Positions 1 through 8,844 of a stretch of DNA of 64,000 nucleotides are shown in pieces. The DNA lies in the NCBI RefSeq assembly GCF_000308295.2, contig NZ_HG326652.1, positions 1,366,392 to 1,430,391 of the forward strand. Direction: 5' to 3'. The stretch comes from Afipia birgiae 34632. Its GTDB lineage: Bacteria; Pseudomonadota; Alphaproteobacteria; Rhizobiales; Xanthobacteraceae. A model generated the notes under the pieces. The model did not search any database and had not been told where the DNA came from. It saw nothing but the letters and a program-made list of their open reading frames with translations. The position numbers and the translations under genes were made by a program. Position 1 is the first letter of the stretch. Every line of letters begins with the position of its first letter.

Positions 1-474
1 TTGATCAAGTCGGTTAACGAGAAGACCACTGATCCCTTTGATAAGGATGAGCTTCCGGAAAAACGAGCGGTACTCCGTTGGTATTTGCGATGGGTGTCAG
101 CCGGACGCGACATTCGCGCGCTTGTCGACTTCCACAACAAGAAGGGGAACCGCAAAAGTCGCCTCAAAGATTGGGAACTTCACGAGATAAACCGTGCGAT
201 AGGCGAAACCTTTAACGCGGAGATTCGCGGCTCCGAAACTGCCACCTGGAGACGCGCGCGCAATCTCATTCTTCTCCGTGCCGATCGCGACGGACTTACC
301 CCGACCGCCGGCGCGAAGAAAGTGCTCGGGAAGAACGCAATCGCGCGCGTGCTGGGAAAACGGGATAAGTATCCCCTTATCGCGAACCGCTTCACAAAGT
401 GGCACGCTGACATGCAGATCCGCAACCTCGGCGTGGGTCCCAGTGGAGATTACTCGCTCGACGAATGCGAGGTC
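1..474 (+). pseudogene. tniA: TniA/TnsB-type transposase, 5' fragment (split by IS3)
   Basis: This is the N-terminal part of a Mu/TnsB/TniA-class DDE transposase, about 158 codons and open at the window edge, so the real start is unknown (the first codon seen is TTG). It should hold the helix-turn-helix end-binding region. The reading frame runs to ...LDECEV at 472-474 and then enters an IS3 element. Removing the IS and one GTC copy joins it in frame to DHTPLDLM at 1759. This restores the typical EVDHTPLD motif whose Asp is the first catalytic residue. The downstream fragment starts at 1756. Confidence 0.75.
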
Positions 475-561
475 AGAGCCGGCTCCGCAAATTTGAACAG
501 GTCGATAAGTGGAATTTCTGCCTGACAGCGGGCACGCTGAGCCTGCGAATCAGGAGAGACC

Positions 562-870
562 ATGAACAGACGACCGCGCCGGAACCACACCCCGGCCTTC
601 AAGGCGAAGGTGGCACTTGCCGCCGTCAAGGGTGACCGGACGATAGCCCAACTGGCCGAGCATTTTGACGTCCACCCCAATCAGATTACCGCCTGGAAGG
701 CCCAGTTGGAGGGCGGTGCTTCCGGAGTTTTCGGATCGGGGAACATGGCGGCGGCCGCGCCTGCTATCGACGTGAAGTCGCTGCACGCCAAGATCGGGGA
801 GCTGACGCTGGAGAACGATTTTTTAGAAGGAGCGCTCACCAAGGCGGGATTGCTGAGCGCAAAGCGATGA
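562..870 (+). CDS. IS3-family transposase OrfA
   Basis: This 102-residue protein is the DNA-binding subunit of the IS3 transposase. The N-terminal half has a homeodomain-like helix-turn-helix (FKAKVALAAVKGDRTIAQLA, then EHFDVHPNQITAWK). The C-terminal part is a leucine-heptad segment (IGELTLENDFLEGAL) that would mediate multimerisation with OrfB. An AGGAGAG ribosome-binding site precedes the ATG. The stop overlaps the orfB start in an ATGA arrangement (867-870), so OrfB is made by coupling or by frameshifting into an OrfAB fusion. Confidence 0.9.
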   Translation: MNRRPRRNHTPAFKAKVALAAVKGDRTIAQLAEHFDVHPNQITAWKAQLEGGASGVFGSGNMAAAAPAIDVKSLHAKIGELTLENDFLEGALTKAGLLSAKR

Positions 871-1694
871 TCGACCGTGAGCACGATCTGTCGATCACCA
901 GGCAGGCTGAGGTTCTGCGGATCAGCCGCGGCAGCGTCTATTACCTGCCGCGTCCGGTGCCGGACGCCGATCTCGCGATCATGCAGCGTCTCGATCGGCT
1001 GCACCTGGAGTATCCCTTCGCCGGTTCGCGTATGTTGCGAGGCCTGCTGGCTTTGCAGGGGTGCAAGATCGGCCGCCGGCATGTGAAGACGCTAATGAAG
1101 CGGATGGGGATAGAGGCGCTCTATCGCCGTCCGCGCACCACGAAGCCCGAGCCGAGCCACAAGATCTATCCGTATCTGCTGCGCGGCATGCAGATCACGC
1201 GGCCGAACCAGGTCTGGGCGATGGACATCACCTACATCCCGATGGCGCGTGGCTTCGTCTATCTCGCCGTCGTGCTGGACTGGGCGACCCGCCGGGTTCT
1301 GTCCTGGCGGCTGTCGATCACGATGGAGGCGGCCTTCTGCGTAGAGACCCTGGAGGATGCTCTGGCTCGTCACGGCAAGCCGGAGATATTCAACACGGAC
1401 CAAGGCTCGCAGTTCACCGGCTCGGCCTTCACCGGCCTGCTCGCCAGCAACGGCATTGCCATCAGCATGGACGGCAAGGGCGCATGGCGCGACAACGTCT
1501 TCGTCGAACGGCTGTGGCGCAGCGTCAAATACGAGGAGGTGTACCTGCGGGCCTACGAAAGCGTCGGCGAGGCGCGCGACTCGATCGGCCGATACCTCGA
1601 CTTCTACAATGGTCGCCGACCGCACCAAAGCCTTGACGACGCCACACCCGATCAAGCCTACTTCAACCAGCCGCCATTCCGCTTGGCGGCCTAA
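867..1694 (+). CDS. IS3-family transposase OrfB (rve catalytic domain)
   Basis: This is the 275-residue catalytic part of the IS3 transposase. An HTH_21-like region (residues about 40-90) is followed by an rve integrase core. The DDE residues can be read in WAMDITYIP, FNTDQGSQF and ERLWRSVKYEEVYL, and the C-terminus has the usual DFYNGRRPHQSL motif. The length is normal for the family and there is no frameshift, so the copy looks intact and potentially active. It overlaps orfA by 4 bp. I did not assign it to a specific IS group. Confidence 0.92.
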   Translation: MIDREHDLSITRQAEVLRISRGSVYYLPRPVPDADLAIMQRLDRLHLEYPFAGSRMLRGLLALQGCKIGRRHVKTLMKRMGIEALYRRPRTTKPEPSHKIYPYLLRGMQITRPNQVWAMDITYIPMARGFVYLAVVLDWATRRVLSWRLSITMEAAFCVETLEDALARHGKPEIFNTDQGSQFTGSAFTGLLASNGIAISMDGKGAWRDNVFVERLWRSVKYEEVYLRAYESVGEARDSIGRYLDFYNGRRPHQSLDDATPDQAYFNQPPFRLAA

Positions 1695-1755
1695 ACCCGG
1701 CAGACGCTCCACTTATCGAGGCGGAGATTCTGTTCAGACAACCGGGACCGGCTCT

Positions 1756-3090
1756 GTCGATCACACCCCATTGGATCTGATGATCCGAGACGAGAAAACT
1801 GGCGCTCTGCTTGGTAAACCATACCTGACCGTCGTCATCGATCGGTACAGCCGCATCATCACCGGGTTCGATCTAAGCTTCGCTCCGCCCAGTTGGGTCA
1901 GCGTGATGAACGCTCTGCGGATGGCGGTATTGCCTAAGGAGCGCTTCCTCGACTCGGTTGGAGGCGGATTCCAGTTCCCTTGGCTCGTCTACGGCGTTAT
2001 GTCGCGATTGTTTTGCGACAATGGGCCCGAATTCCGCTCGGAATCGATGCGCGCAACGGAGTCCGTGCTCAACTTTAAAGTCATCGACGTCCCCACCTGC
2101 CGCGGAGATTTGAAAGGCAAGATCGAATCCTGGTTCAAGACCCAGACGAAACAATTGACTCACCTTCTTCCAGGTACCACGCGGTCGAATGTGCAAGATC
2201 GTGCTGAATACGACTCCGAGGGCAATGCAATTCTGAGCTTGTCCGCGGCCATGCTCATCATCACGATCTACATCGTGGATATCTACAATCAGGAGAAGCA
2301 TAGCGCCACCGACGAGATTCCAGCCGAGCGCTACCTGCGTGGAATCGAGATCGGCGGCCAACCGCTTGCGCCGCCGGAAGAATTGATTGCCCCGATGACC
2401 GGGCTCGTCGTCCGACGCAGTCTTCAGCGCGGTGGTGTTCGCTACAATCGGCTGCGATGGAATTCGAACGCCTTTATGGCCCTGCTGAACCGTGTCGGAC
2501 CGGGTGCTAACGTTATGGTCAGGATCGACCCGCTTGACCTGCGCGTTGCTTCAGTTCTCGACGAGGAAACGGGAGAATGGATCAAGGGCGACCTGCTGAG
2601 CGAAACCGAAGTCGAAAAATACACTTTGGCTCAGTACAATCACATCCGCAGTGAGCTCGATGCTTTGGACGTCTACGACGAAGAGCGCGGCCTTAAATTG
2701 GCCAAGGCGGCCCAGCGAATTCTTGACGTGGTCGAGGCCCACAAGAAACCTAACAAAGCTGTCAGCCGACCTGTCGCCCGGTTCATGACCGAAGGCCGCA
2801 AACCAACGGAACACATCCACCAGTCTAGGCTCGATCCCGACGAGAGCGAACGCCCGCTCACCGGCCATATCTTGAGGGAAGACGGGCCCAAGTCCGCGCC
2901 GCCCGACGCGCGCGGTCCCTATCGCGAACGCGTACTTCCCACACCCAAGTTTGAGCCGGAATTTCCGCCGCAGCATCCGCGAGCTGTGACGTCACCACCC
3001 GTGACACCAGAGGCCGGCTCAGAATCCACCGCCGTTTCGCAGACGGCACTCACCGGGCGGCGTCGCCCAACATCAGGGGCCCTCGTATGA
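1756..3090 (+). pseudogene. tniA: TniA/TnsB-type transposase, 3' fragment with catalytic core
   Basis: This fragment of about 443 codons starts after the IS3 element at DHTPLDLM. It carries the rve/RNase-H core. The catalytic triad is D159 (DHTPLD, numbering of the rejoined protein), D245 (FCDNGPEF) and E281 (KIESWFK), and the D-E spacing of 35 fits. The Mu-type beta-barrel follows (GVRYNRLRWNS to EETGEWI), then a basic, proline-rich tail that would contact the ATPase TniB. The rejoined protein would have at least 601 residues, normal for the family. As found, the core lacks the N-terminal end-binding domains, so it is probably inactive. Confidence 0.8.
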
Positions 3091-3121
3091 CCCGCAGCTC
3101 AAGCACCAGAACGACCTCCCC

Positions 3122-3352
3122 GTGTGCACGCTTCGTACGAACGGCATCACATTTCATCGATGCCGTTGGAATTCCCACGTGCTCCAACAATTACGCAGTC
3201 GGCTTGGGCCCTCCCCGAAAGTTAACCTCGCATTCGACGCGCGTGATCCGACCAACTTTAGCGATATGACCCACGTTTATGTATGGGACAGCAACAACGC
3301 AAAATGGATCGTGGCGTCTCTGGTAATCACGCCAAACTTCGGTTCGATCTGA
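3122..3352 (+). CDS. small protein resembling a stand-alone Mu-type beta-barrel domain
   Basis: This ORF of 76 codons begins at GTG 3122. The frame is open back to 3005 without an ATG. Its sequence (LRTNGITFHRCRWNS, RLGPSP, VYVWDSNNAKWI) aligns with the beta-barrel segment of TniA (LQRGGVRYNRLRWNS, RVGPGA, VLDEETGEWI). It therefore looks like a duplicated transposase C-terminal domain lying between tniA and tniB. It could be an accessory protein, a C-terminal extension of TniA reached by frameshifting, or a relic. A competing ORF starting at ATG 3087 (ATGA overlap with the tniA stop) has no recognisable content. Confidence 0.5.
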   Translation: MCTLRTNGITFHRCRWNSHVLQQLRSRLGPSPKVNLAFDARDPTNFSDMTHVYVWDSNNAKWIVASLVITPNFGSI

Positions 3353-3383
3353 CAGATTCCATGCACCTTCGGAAGACGCAACC

Positions 3384-4499
3384 ATGATTGATCAGCAAAT
3401 GTCCAACTGGAGCGGCGTTCCGGCGTCGGAACGCCGCCAGCATATCAGTCAATACGTCGCATTCACGCCAAGCCTGAAGGTAACCCTCGGCATCGTCGGC
3501 GATTTGTATGATACCTGGCGTGAGGCTCCCGAAGGCGAGATCTCGTTCATAAAGGGGGAGACCCGAGCCGGAAAGACCACCGCAATCGACGAATTCATTC
3601 TCGACAAGCACGAAGCATTTTCCAAGCAGTTCGAAGGCCGGGACGGCTGCCACGTTCATCCACTCGGTCCTGATTCTGCTTTGTGGGCGATCGAAATCGA
3701 GACCAAGGAAAATGGATTCATTCGACCCATTGTGAAGATCCAAGTCTCGAAGAAGCCGAGATTCAAATCCCTCTTCGCTGATGTTTTAGCGACCATGGGA
3801 TTCAAGAAGAAGATAACGGACGGCATGACATCGGATGAGAGGCTCAATCTCATGACGACGCAAATGCGGGAGCAGCAAACACGTTGTATCGTTTTCGACG
3901 AGGTTCACCACATCTCGGAATATAAGGATCCCGAGGGGATGTACGATGCTGGCGACGTATTCAAAATCGTCGCAAAGGTTGGACGTACCGGGGTACTCTG
4001 CGCCGGTCTTCCGCACATGATGGAGATTGTTGACGCCAATCCGCAGGTCCGCGAACTCATCCGGGGCAATCACACCGTCGAGCCATTTAAGCTCGACCTG
4101 GATCCATTGTCGGACCTGAAGCAATTCATGGCAGCCGTGAACAAGGAAATGCCCTTCGACCAGCCGTCTTGCTTGGACGAAGACGATATCCTTTTGCGCA
4201 TCGCGCTTATGAACGATATGTTCACAGGTCGCATCGCGAAATTCGTCCACCGCGTTGTCGCCTACGGTATCACTGTAGGAGCTCCGTGCATCGATCTACA
4301 AACTCTCGTCGACTACGTTAGATTCAAAATGGAAATTAAGGACGACGCTAATATTTTCCTCGTCGCTCGGGATGTCGTCAGCGGGTATCCGGCTCTCATG
4401 GAAAAGGAGCGCAAAGAGCGCTTGCTGATGGCGGAAAAGCGCCGCGCCAAAGCGGCCCAGCAGGCTCGTACGAAAGCCGAGTTCGGAAAGCGGGGATAG
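3384..4499 (+). CDS. tniB: TniB/TnsC-like AAA ATPase of the transposon
   Basis: This 371-residue ATPase is expected to bridge the transposase and the TniQ target selector and to form filaments on target DNA. The Walker A motif is GETRAGKT (residues 58-65) and Walker B is IVFDEVHH (about 169-176). The AAA lid follows, and the C-terminus is highly basic (residues about 340-371, KRRAKAAQQARTKAEFGKRG). A GGAAG ribosome-binding site precedes the ATG. It lies 5 bp before tniQ, so the two are co-transcribed. The ORF is intact. Confidence 0.88.
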   Translation: MIDQQMSNWSGVPASERRQHISQYVAFTPSLKVTLGIVGDLYDTWREAPEGEISFIKGETRAGKTTAIDEFILDKHEAFSKQFEGRDGCHVHPLGPDSALWAIEIETKENGFIRPIVKIQVSKKPRFKSLFADVLATMGFKKKITDGMTSDERLNLMTTQMREQQTRCIVFDEVHHISEYKDPEGMYDAGDVFKIVAKVGRTGVLCAGLPHMMEIVDANPQVRELIRGNHTVEPFKLDLDPLSDLKQFMAAVNKEMPFDQPSCLDEDDILLRIALMNDMFTGRIAKFVHRVVAYGITVGAPCIDLQTLVDYVRFKMEIKDDANIFLVARDVVSGYPALMEKERKERLLMAEKRRAKAAQQARTKAEFGKRG

Positions 4500-4504
4500 A
4501 TCAA

Positions 4505-6049
4505 ATGCAAACCGCCCCCACTCTTCTGCCGCGCTGGTTACAGCCGGAACCGTACGAGCCTCCTCACGGCTGCCTGCTGAGGCTTGCGGAGCGGAACGGA
4601 CTGCCTGGAATGAAGACACTGCGCTCGATGACGGGCCTCGCTATTGGCCGCATCAAGACCGGCAAAGACCTCGAAATTCTTGCAGCGGCGCTGCATTGCG
4701 ATGTCGAGACACTCCGAAGCACCGCGACCTTTGAAAGCAACAATGCACGCGCGATCGTTGGTGGGCAGATATTGCGTCCAGGGACCGACCTGACGCTCGG
4801 ATCCAGGCGCGCTTGTCCAGCATGTCTTGCTGAAGCCCCCTATCACCGTCTTTGGTGGGACTGGACTTTCGTCACAAGCTGCCCGGTGCACAACTGCATG
4901 CTCGCCAGAAACTGCAGTTGCGGCTCTACGTTGACGTGGAAGGACGGCTCTCCGGTTAAATGCCATCTCTGCAAACGTGGTGACGTTAGAGAGCTTACCC
5001 TGGAGCCGGCAGATCCGAAGGTAACCGCGCTCGATCGCTGGTCTATGGATCGCTTTCTCAATCCTGACCAAGGTCATGTGCATTTTATTGATGCGATTCC
5101 GCTGGGACATTCGGTCGAAATCATGAAACGTATCGGCGTTCTAAACCTCGGTGGATATCACCCACGGTGGCCGGGACTGTCTGAGCTTGGTGAATCCCAT
5201 GTCGTTCGGGCGAACGGTTTCCACTGCATTGTAACCGGTGCCGTGGATGCTGCACTCGATCGTTCCTATGAAGAGTATCTGGGAGCTACGCAAGATTCAG
5301 CCCCCGCTCTTGGTCGCATGTACGGATGGTTTTATCCATGGTTCCTGTTGAACGGTGGACCGCGCCTTTCCGCGGGCTTGGGAGAAATCATTCTAAAGAA
5401 TGCTTCGGAGAAGATCCAAGTCACGCGCCGAGCATTCGCGTCGCTGTTGCGAATGAAAACAAGTCCGTTGACGCTTTCTGAAGCCGCATCCATGTCGCGA
5501 GTTCGGCTCTGCACGATGCGCAAGCTGCTGGCCGTCGAGGGTTTAGTCCGCGCGGAGAAACGAAAAGGCGCCCCGATTCTTGTCGAGCGCGCCACCGCCG
5601 AACGCATAGCAGCCGACTTGCGGCAATCGCTGAACCTCGCCAGTCTGGGTGCCGCATTGAGCCTCAGCCAGACGGCACTAACAAAGCTGGTGCGCAGCAG
5701 CCTTCCGCCGATCTGGATTCTCGGTGGTCGGCGCGGCCAACAGGGTTATCTTTTCCGAGGAAACGATGTGCAGCGGTGGATGGAGACGATCATCGGCACG
5801 GCCGCCACGGTCGAAGTGTTGCCTCCTGGCACCATCAGTCTCGCCAAAGCTCCACGCCGCTGCTCAATCGCCATCACTGTTCTAGTCCGCGCGATTATTG
5901 CCGGAGATTTGAAAGTGGTAGCGGTGTGGGGCGAGAAACGGGACTTTAAAAGCGCGCTCATTCGGATCGACGCTGCGCTTGCATACAAAGAAAAGATCGG
6001 GGCCGAAGCCGCCAAAGATCCTCTACAAAATTACGTACGCTCGAAATGA
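4505..6049 (+). CDS. tniQ: TniQ/TnsD-family target-selection protein
   Basis: This 514-residue protein has an N-terminal TniQ domain (residues about 8-160) with paired zinc-ligand motifs CPAC, CPVH, CSCG and CHLC. The C-terminal half holds one or two winged-helix-like segments (SEAASMSRVRLCTMRKLLA; LASLGAALSLSQTALTKLV). It is longer than the TniQ of Tn5053 and is built more like TnsD-type proteins that read a specific attachment sequence. Its start lies just after the tniB stop. It is the last transposition gene and is followed after 19 bp by an IS66 element. Confidence 0.85.
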   Translation: MQTAPTLLPRWLQPEPYEPPHGCLLRLAERNGLPGMKTLRSMTGLAIGRIKTGKDLEILAAALHCDVETLRSTATFESNNARAIVGGQILRPGTDLTLGSRRACPACLAEAPYHRLWWDWTFVTSCPVHNCMLARNCSCGSTLTWKDGSPVKCHLCKRGDVRELTLEPADPKVTALDRWSMDRFLNPDQGHVHFIDAIPLGHSVEIMKRIGVLNLGGYHPRWPGLSELGESHVVRANGFHCIVTGAVDAALDRSYEEYLGATQDSAPALGRMYGWFYPWFLLNGGPRLSAGLGEIILKNASEKIQVTRRAFASLLRMKTSPLTLSEAASMSRVRLCTMRKLLAVEGLVRAEKRKGAPILVERATAERIAADLRQSLNLASLGAALSLSQTALTKLVRSSLPPIWILGGRRGQQGYLFRGNDVQRWMETIIGTAATVEVLPPGTISLAKAPRRCSIAITVLVRAIIAGDLKVVAVWGEKRDFKSALIRIDAALAYKEKIGAEAAKDPLQNYVRSK

Positions 6050-6145
6050 GCCGCTAACACCCGTCAGTGTACGCATACGACGAGGACCGCCTGATTGACG
6101 CATGCGCGCGGGCACGGCGGACTGTATGATAGCGTTGCGTGAAGG

Positions 6146-7798
6146 TCAGGCGGCCTGCTGATCGGCGGGCTTGTCGGCTTGGCGCAGGAGCTTCCACTCC
6201 CAGGGCAGCAGTTCGTGCAGACGCGATGCGGGAAGATCGGCGATACGGGCGAGGACGTCGGCGAACCAGGCCTTGGGATCGACGTCGTTGAGGCGACAGG
6301 TCGTGATCATCGTCAGCATGATGGCGGCACGGTCGGCGCCACGCTGGCTGCCGGCGAAGGTCCAGTTGCGCCTTCCCAAGGCGATGCCTCTCAATGCGCG
6401 CTCAGCACAATTGTTGGTCAAGCAGATCCTGCCATTGTCGAGGAAGCGGGCGAAGTCGTCCCAGCGCCTGAGCATGTAATTCATAGGCTTCAGGACCTCG
6501 GAGGAGCGCGAGAGGGTTTCGCGCTCACGCAGCAACCAGGCGTGCATGTCCTCGAGAAGCGGCTTGCTCCTTTCCTGGCGCGCGGCGCGCCGCTCGTCGG
6601 CGCCGCAGCCGTTGATGGCGCGCTCGATCTCGAACAATGCATCCAGGCGCCTGACCGCCTCCAGCGCGATCGGGGAGATGGGTTTGCCCCTCATGCCTTC
6701 CCGGGCATTTTTCTCGATGTCGGCCAGCTCGAAGAAGCCCCGCCGCGCATGGGCGAAGCAAAACGCCGGCGTGATTGGCAGCTCCTTCATCCGCGGGTCG
6801 AACAGCGGCTCGAAGCCGTTGTAGCAGTCGGCTTGCAGGATGCCGGCGAAGGAGGCCAGATGCTTCTGCGGGTGCTCACCCCGCCGATCGCTCGAGGCGT
6901 AATAGACCGCCGCCGGCGGCGCAGGCCCGGCGAAGGGCCGGTCATCCCGCACATAAGTCCAGATCCGCCCGGTCGTGCACTTGCCCTTCGCCAGGATACG
7001 GATGGTGGTGTCGTCGCCATGAAGGCGCTCGGCGGCGAGCACATGGCGCTCGATCAGGTGGAAGAGCGGCATGACGGCGAAGGTCCCGTGGCCGACCTGG
7101 TCGGCCAGCGTCGACAACGGCAAGTCGATCCCCTCGCACTTGAAGCGCGCACTCTGGCGGTTAAGCGGGATATGCATGCCGAACTTGTCGAACAGGATCG
7201 TCGCCAGCAATTGCGGGCCGATGAAGCCGCGCGGCGTGGCATGGAACGGCGCGGGCGGCTGGCTGATCTTCTCGCAATCGCGGCAGGTGAACTTCTCGCG
7301 TACCGTCTCGATCAACTTGAAGCGGCGCGGAATCTCCTCCAGCGTCCTCGTCACATCCTCGCCGATCTTCGCCAGCCGCGATCCGCCGCAGCAGGCGCAA
7401 GTCGTTGGAGCCTCAATGACGACGCGATCGCGTTCGATGTCATCCGGCCATGGCTTGCGCACCGGCCGCTTGCGCATGAAGGGGCGGACCTTCTGCGTCT
7501 TCGCCGCTGCGGCCTGCGCGGCAAGCTCATCCTCGCTCGCCGTGGTGACGAGTTCTTCGAGCTCCAACTCCAACTGCTCGATCAGCCGTGCCGTGCGCTC
7601 GGAGCGCTGCCCATACAGTTCGCGTTTGAGCTTCTCGATCCGCAGCTCAAGATGCGCGATCAACGCCTCGTTGTCCGACAACTGCGCCTGCACGCTGGCA
7701 GCTACCGCCTCGGCTTGCAGCCGCGCCTCACGCTCGGTCCGCAGCGCCGCCAGGGCACTCACAAGGTCCGAAGGAAGATCGTCCGGTTTCAACGTCAC
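6146..7798 (-). CDS. tnpC: IS66-family transposase TnpC
   Basis: This is the 550-residue DDE transposase of IS66. The N-terminal coiled coil (residues about 12-95, rich in E/R/L) is followed by a zinc-finger motif with CACCGG and CRDCEK. The DDE_Tnp_IS66 core contains LHGDDTTIRI (first Asp), ADCYNGFEPLF (second Asp) and NNCAERALRGIALGRRNW (Glu). The C-terminal IS66 motif W(F)ADVLARIADLPASRLHELLPWEW is also clear. The length is normal and no disruption is visible. A long plus-strand antisense ORF over the same stretch is a codon-bias shadow. Confidence 0.93.
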   Translation of the reverse strand: MTLKPDDLPSDLVSALAALRTEREARLQAEAVAASVQAQLSDNEALIAHLELRIEKLKRELYGQRSERTARLIEQLELELEELVTTASEDELAAQAAAAKTQKVRPFMRKRPVRKPWPDDIERDRVVIEAPTTCACCGGSRLAKIGEDVTRTLEEIPRRFKLIETVREKFTCRDCEKISQPPAPFHATPRGFIGPQLLATILFDKFGMHIPLNRQSARFKCEGIDLPLSTLADQVGHGTFAVMPLFHLIERHVLAAERLHGDDTTIRILAKGKCTTGRIWTYVRDDRPFAGPAPPAAVYYASSDRRGEHPQKHLASFAGILQADCYNGFEPLFDPRMKELPITPAFCFAHARRGFFELADIEKNAREGMRGKPISPIALEAVRRLDALFEIERAINGCGADERRAARQERSKPLLEDMHAWLLRERETLSRSSEVLKPMNYMLRRWDDFARFLDNGRICLTNNCAERALRGIALGRRNWTFAGSQRGADRAAIMLTMITTCRLNDVDPKAWFADVLARIADLPASRLHELLPWEWKLLRQADKPADQQAA

Positions 7799-7842
7799 GA
7801 AGCCAGTGAATCAGATTTTCCGGCAGCTTCAATCGCAAAATG

Positions 7843-8190
7843 CTATCCCACTCGCGTTGGACGCCACGTTTCTTGAGGATTGCGCCAGTCGATGCCGGAC
7901 AACAGGTAGGAAAGCTGCGCCGGAGAGATCGTCACTGCTTCACCAGCAACCGAAGGCCAGATAAATCTTCCTCTCTCGAGTCTTTTTGTGAACAGGCATG
8001 CTCCCTGGCCATCATGCCAAATCGCCTTCAAAAGATCGCCTCTGCGCCCGCGAAAGCAGAACAAATGACCGCCGAGAGGATCCCGCTTCAGGATCTCCTG
8101 CACCTGCAAAGCCAGCGACGGGAAGCCGCGACGCATGTCCGTGTAGCCCGTCGCAAGCCAAACCCGGGCACCAGTCGGGATTGGAATCAT
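7843..8190 (-). CDS. tnpB: IS66 accessory protein TnpB
   Basis: This 115-residue protein of the IS66 Orf2 family is required for transposition of IS66 elements, although its biochemical role is unclear. Recognisable family motifs are the N-terminal VWLATGYTDMRRGF, DPLGGHLFCFRGRRGDLLKAIWHDGQG and CLFTKRLERGRFIWP. The tnpA stop and tnpB start overlap by 4 bp (8187-8190), implying translational coupling. The ORF is intact. Confidence 0.92.
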   Translation of the reverse strand: MIPIPTGARVWLATGYTDMRRGFPSLALQVQEILKRDPLGGHLFCFRGRRGDLLKAIWHDGQGACLFTKRLERGRFIWPSVAGEAVTISPAQLSYLLSGIDWRNPQETWRPTRVG

Positions 8191-8585
8191 CGCAGAGTCT
8201 CCAGCCCTCGCACGATCCGCAGCAGCGCCGCCACGTCAACACCGCGATCAACGATGATCCGCCGTCCGTTCCCACTCACGATCTCAATCCGTCCAGAATT
8301 TCGTGCAGCACACTCACCAGGAGATGTCGTCTCCCGCTCCACAAGCACGGGCACAAACCCGACGGCGTCGGACGCTCCAAGCCGCCCCTCGCGAAACGCC
8401 TTGCGCCAGGAAAACAACAGTTGGTTGGAAATCCCGTGTCGTCGCGCCGTCGCCGAGGCCTGCCGTGGGCAGGAATGGCTCTCCTCCACAATCCGGAGCT
8501 TCGCTTCGTTCGTCCACCGACGTCGCCGGCCGGTGTTGACTACTTCCAGGCCGATGACCTGATGATTGTCCTTATGCATGTCCAT
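8187..8585 (-). CDS. tnpA: IS66 protein TnpA (helix-turn-helix)
   Basis: This 132-residue IS66 Orf1-type protein has a homeodomain-like HTH near its N-terminus (RRRWTNEAKLRIVEES, ATARRHGISNQLLFSWRKAF). Such proteins are thought to bind the IS ends. It is the first gene of the IS66 operon on the minus strand and overlaps tnpB by 4 bp. The putative operon promoter would lie in the 60 bp up to the right end at 8644. No defect was seen. Confidence 0.9.
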   Translation of the reverse strand: MDMHKDNHQVIGLEVVNTGRRRRWTNEAKLRIVEESHSCPRQASATARRHGISNQLLFSWRKAFREGRLGASDAVGFVPVLVERETTSPGECAARNSGRIEIVSGNGRRIIVDRGVDVAALLRIVRGLETLR

Positions 8586-8844
8586 AAGGTCAATCAGCTA
8601 CACCCAAGGCCTGCTTCGCAAGGCGGCCTTCCTCGTAGGCGTACCCGTCAGTCGCCCATCCGAACGGAGGTAAGGGCCCTGCTTATGGCACGGGCTCAAA
8701 CCGCATTTGTCTGAGCGGTAGCGGCCCTCCTCGACCTAACTTTAAAACTGTGAGCGGCTTGGACTGTGGATGCCAACATTGCGGCAAGCCGGCGATCCTG
8801 AATGAGGACACCGCTCAGGCCTCGGCGAGTACGCCTCGGGAGAA

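Larger units (their letters stand above)
475..1755 (+). mobile_element. IS3-family insertion sequence inside tniA
   Basis: This 1281-bp element has imperfect terminal inverted repeats. The left end starts AGAGCCGGCTCC and the right end, reverse-complemented, starts AGAGCCGGTCCC. Both then share TGAACAG and TCGATAAGTGGA motifs, but the right end has about 9 extra bases between them. It is flanked by a 3-bp duplication GTC (472-474 and 1756-1758), as usual for IS3. It contains orfA and orfB in the +1/-1 overlapping arrangement. Excision of the element plus one GTC restores the tniA frame, which strongly supports these borders. Confidence 0.85.
6069..8644 (-). mobile_element. IS66-family insertion sequence (complete, 2576 bp)
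   Basis: The left end reads GTACGCATACGACGAGG and the right end, reverse-complemented, reads GTACGCCTACGAGGAAGG. Both start with GTA, as IS66 elements do. An exact 8-bp direct repeat CCGTCAGT flanks the element at 6061-6068 and 8645-8652, matching the family's 8-bp target duplication. On the minus strand it carries the canonical order tnpA-tnpB-tnpC. It is inserted 19 bp downstream of the tniQ stop, between tniQ and the transposon end repeats, and does not break a visible gene. Confidence 0.92.

Noticed and set aside
3087-3269. 60-codon ORF starting in the ATGA overlap with the tniA stop
   Set aside because: The product is Ser/Thr/Arg-rich with no similarity to a domain, whereas the frame one base away aligns with the TniA barrel.
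6179-7876. Long plus-strand ORF (565 codons) opposite IS66 tnpC
   Set aside because: It is an antisense shadow caused by GC-rich third positions; the minus-strand frame has all IS66 transposase motifs.
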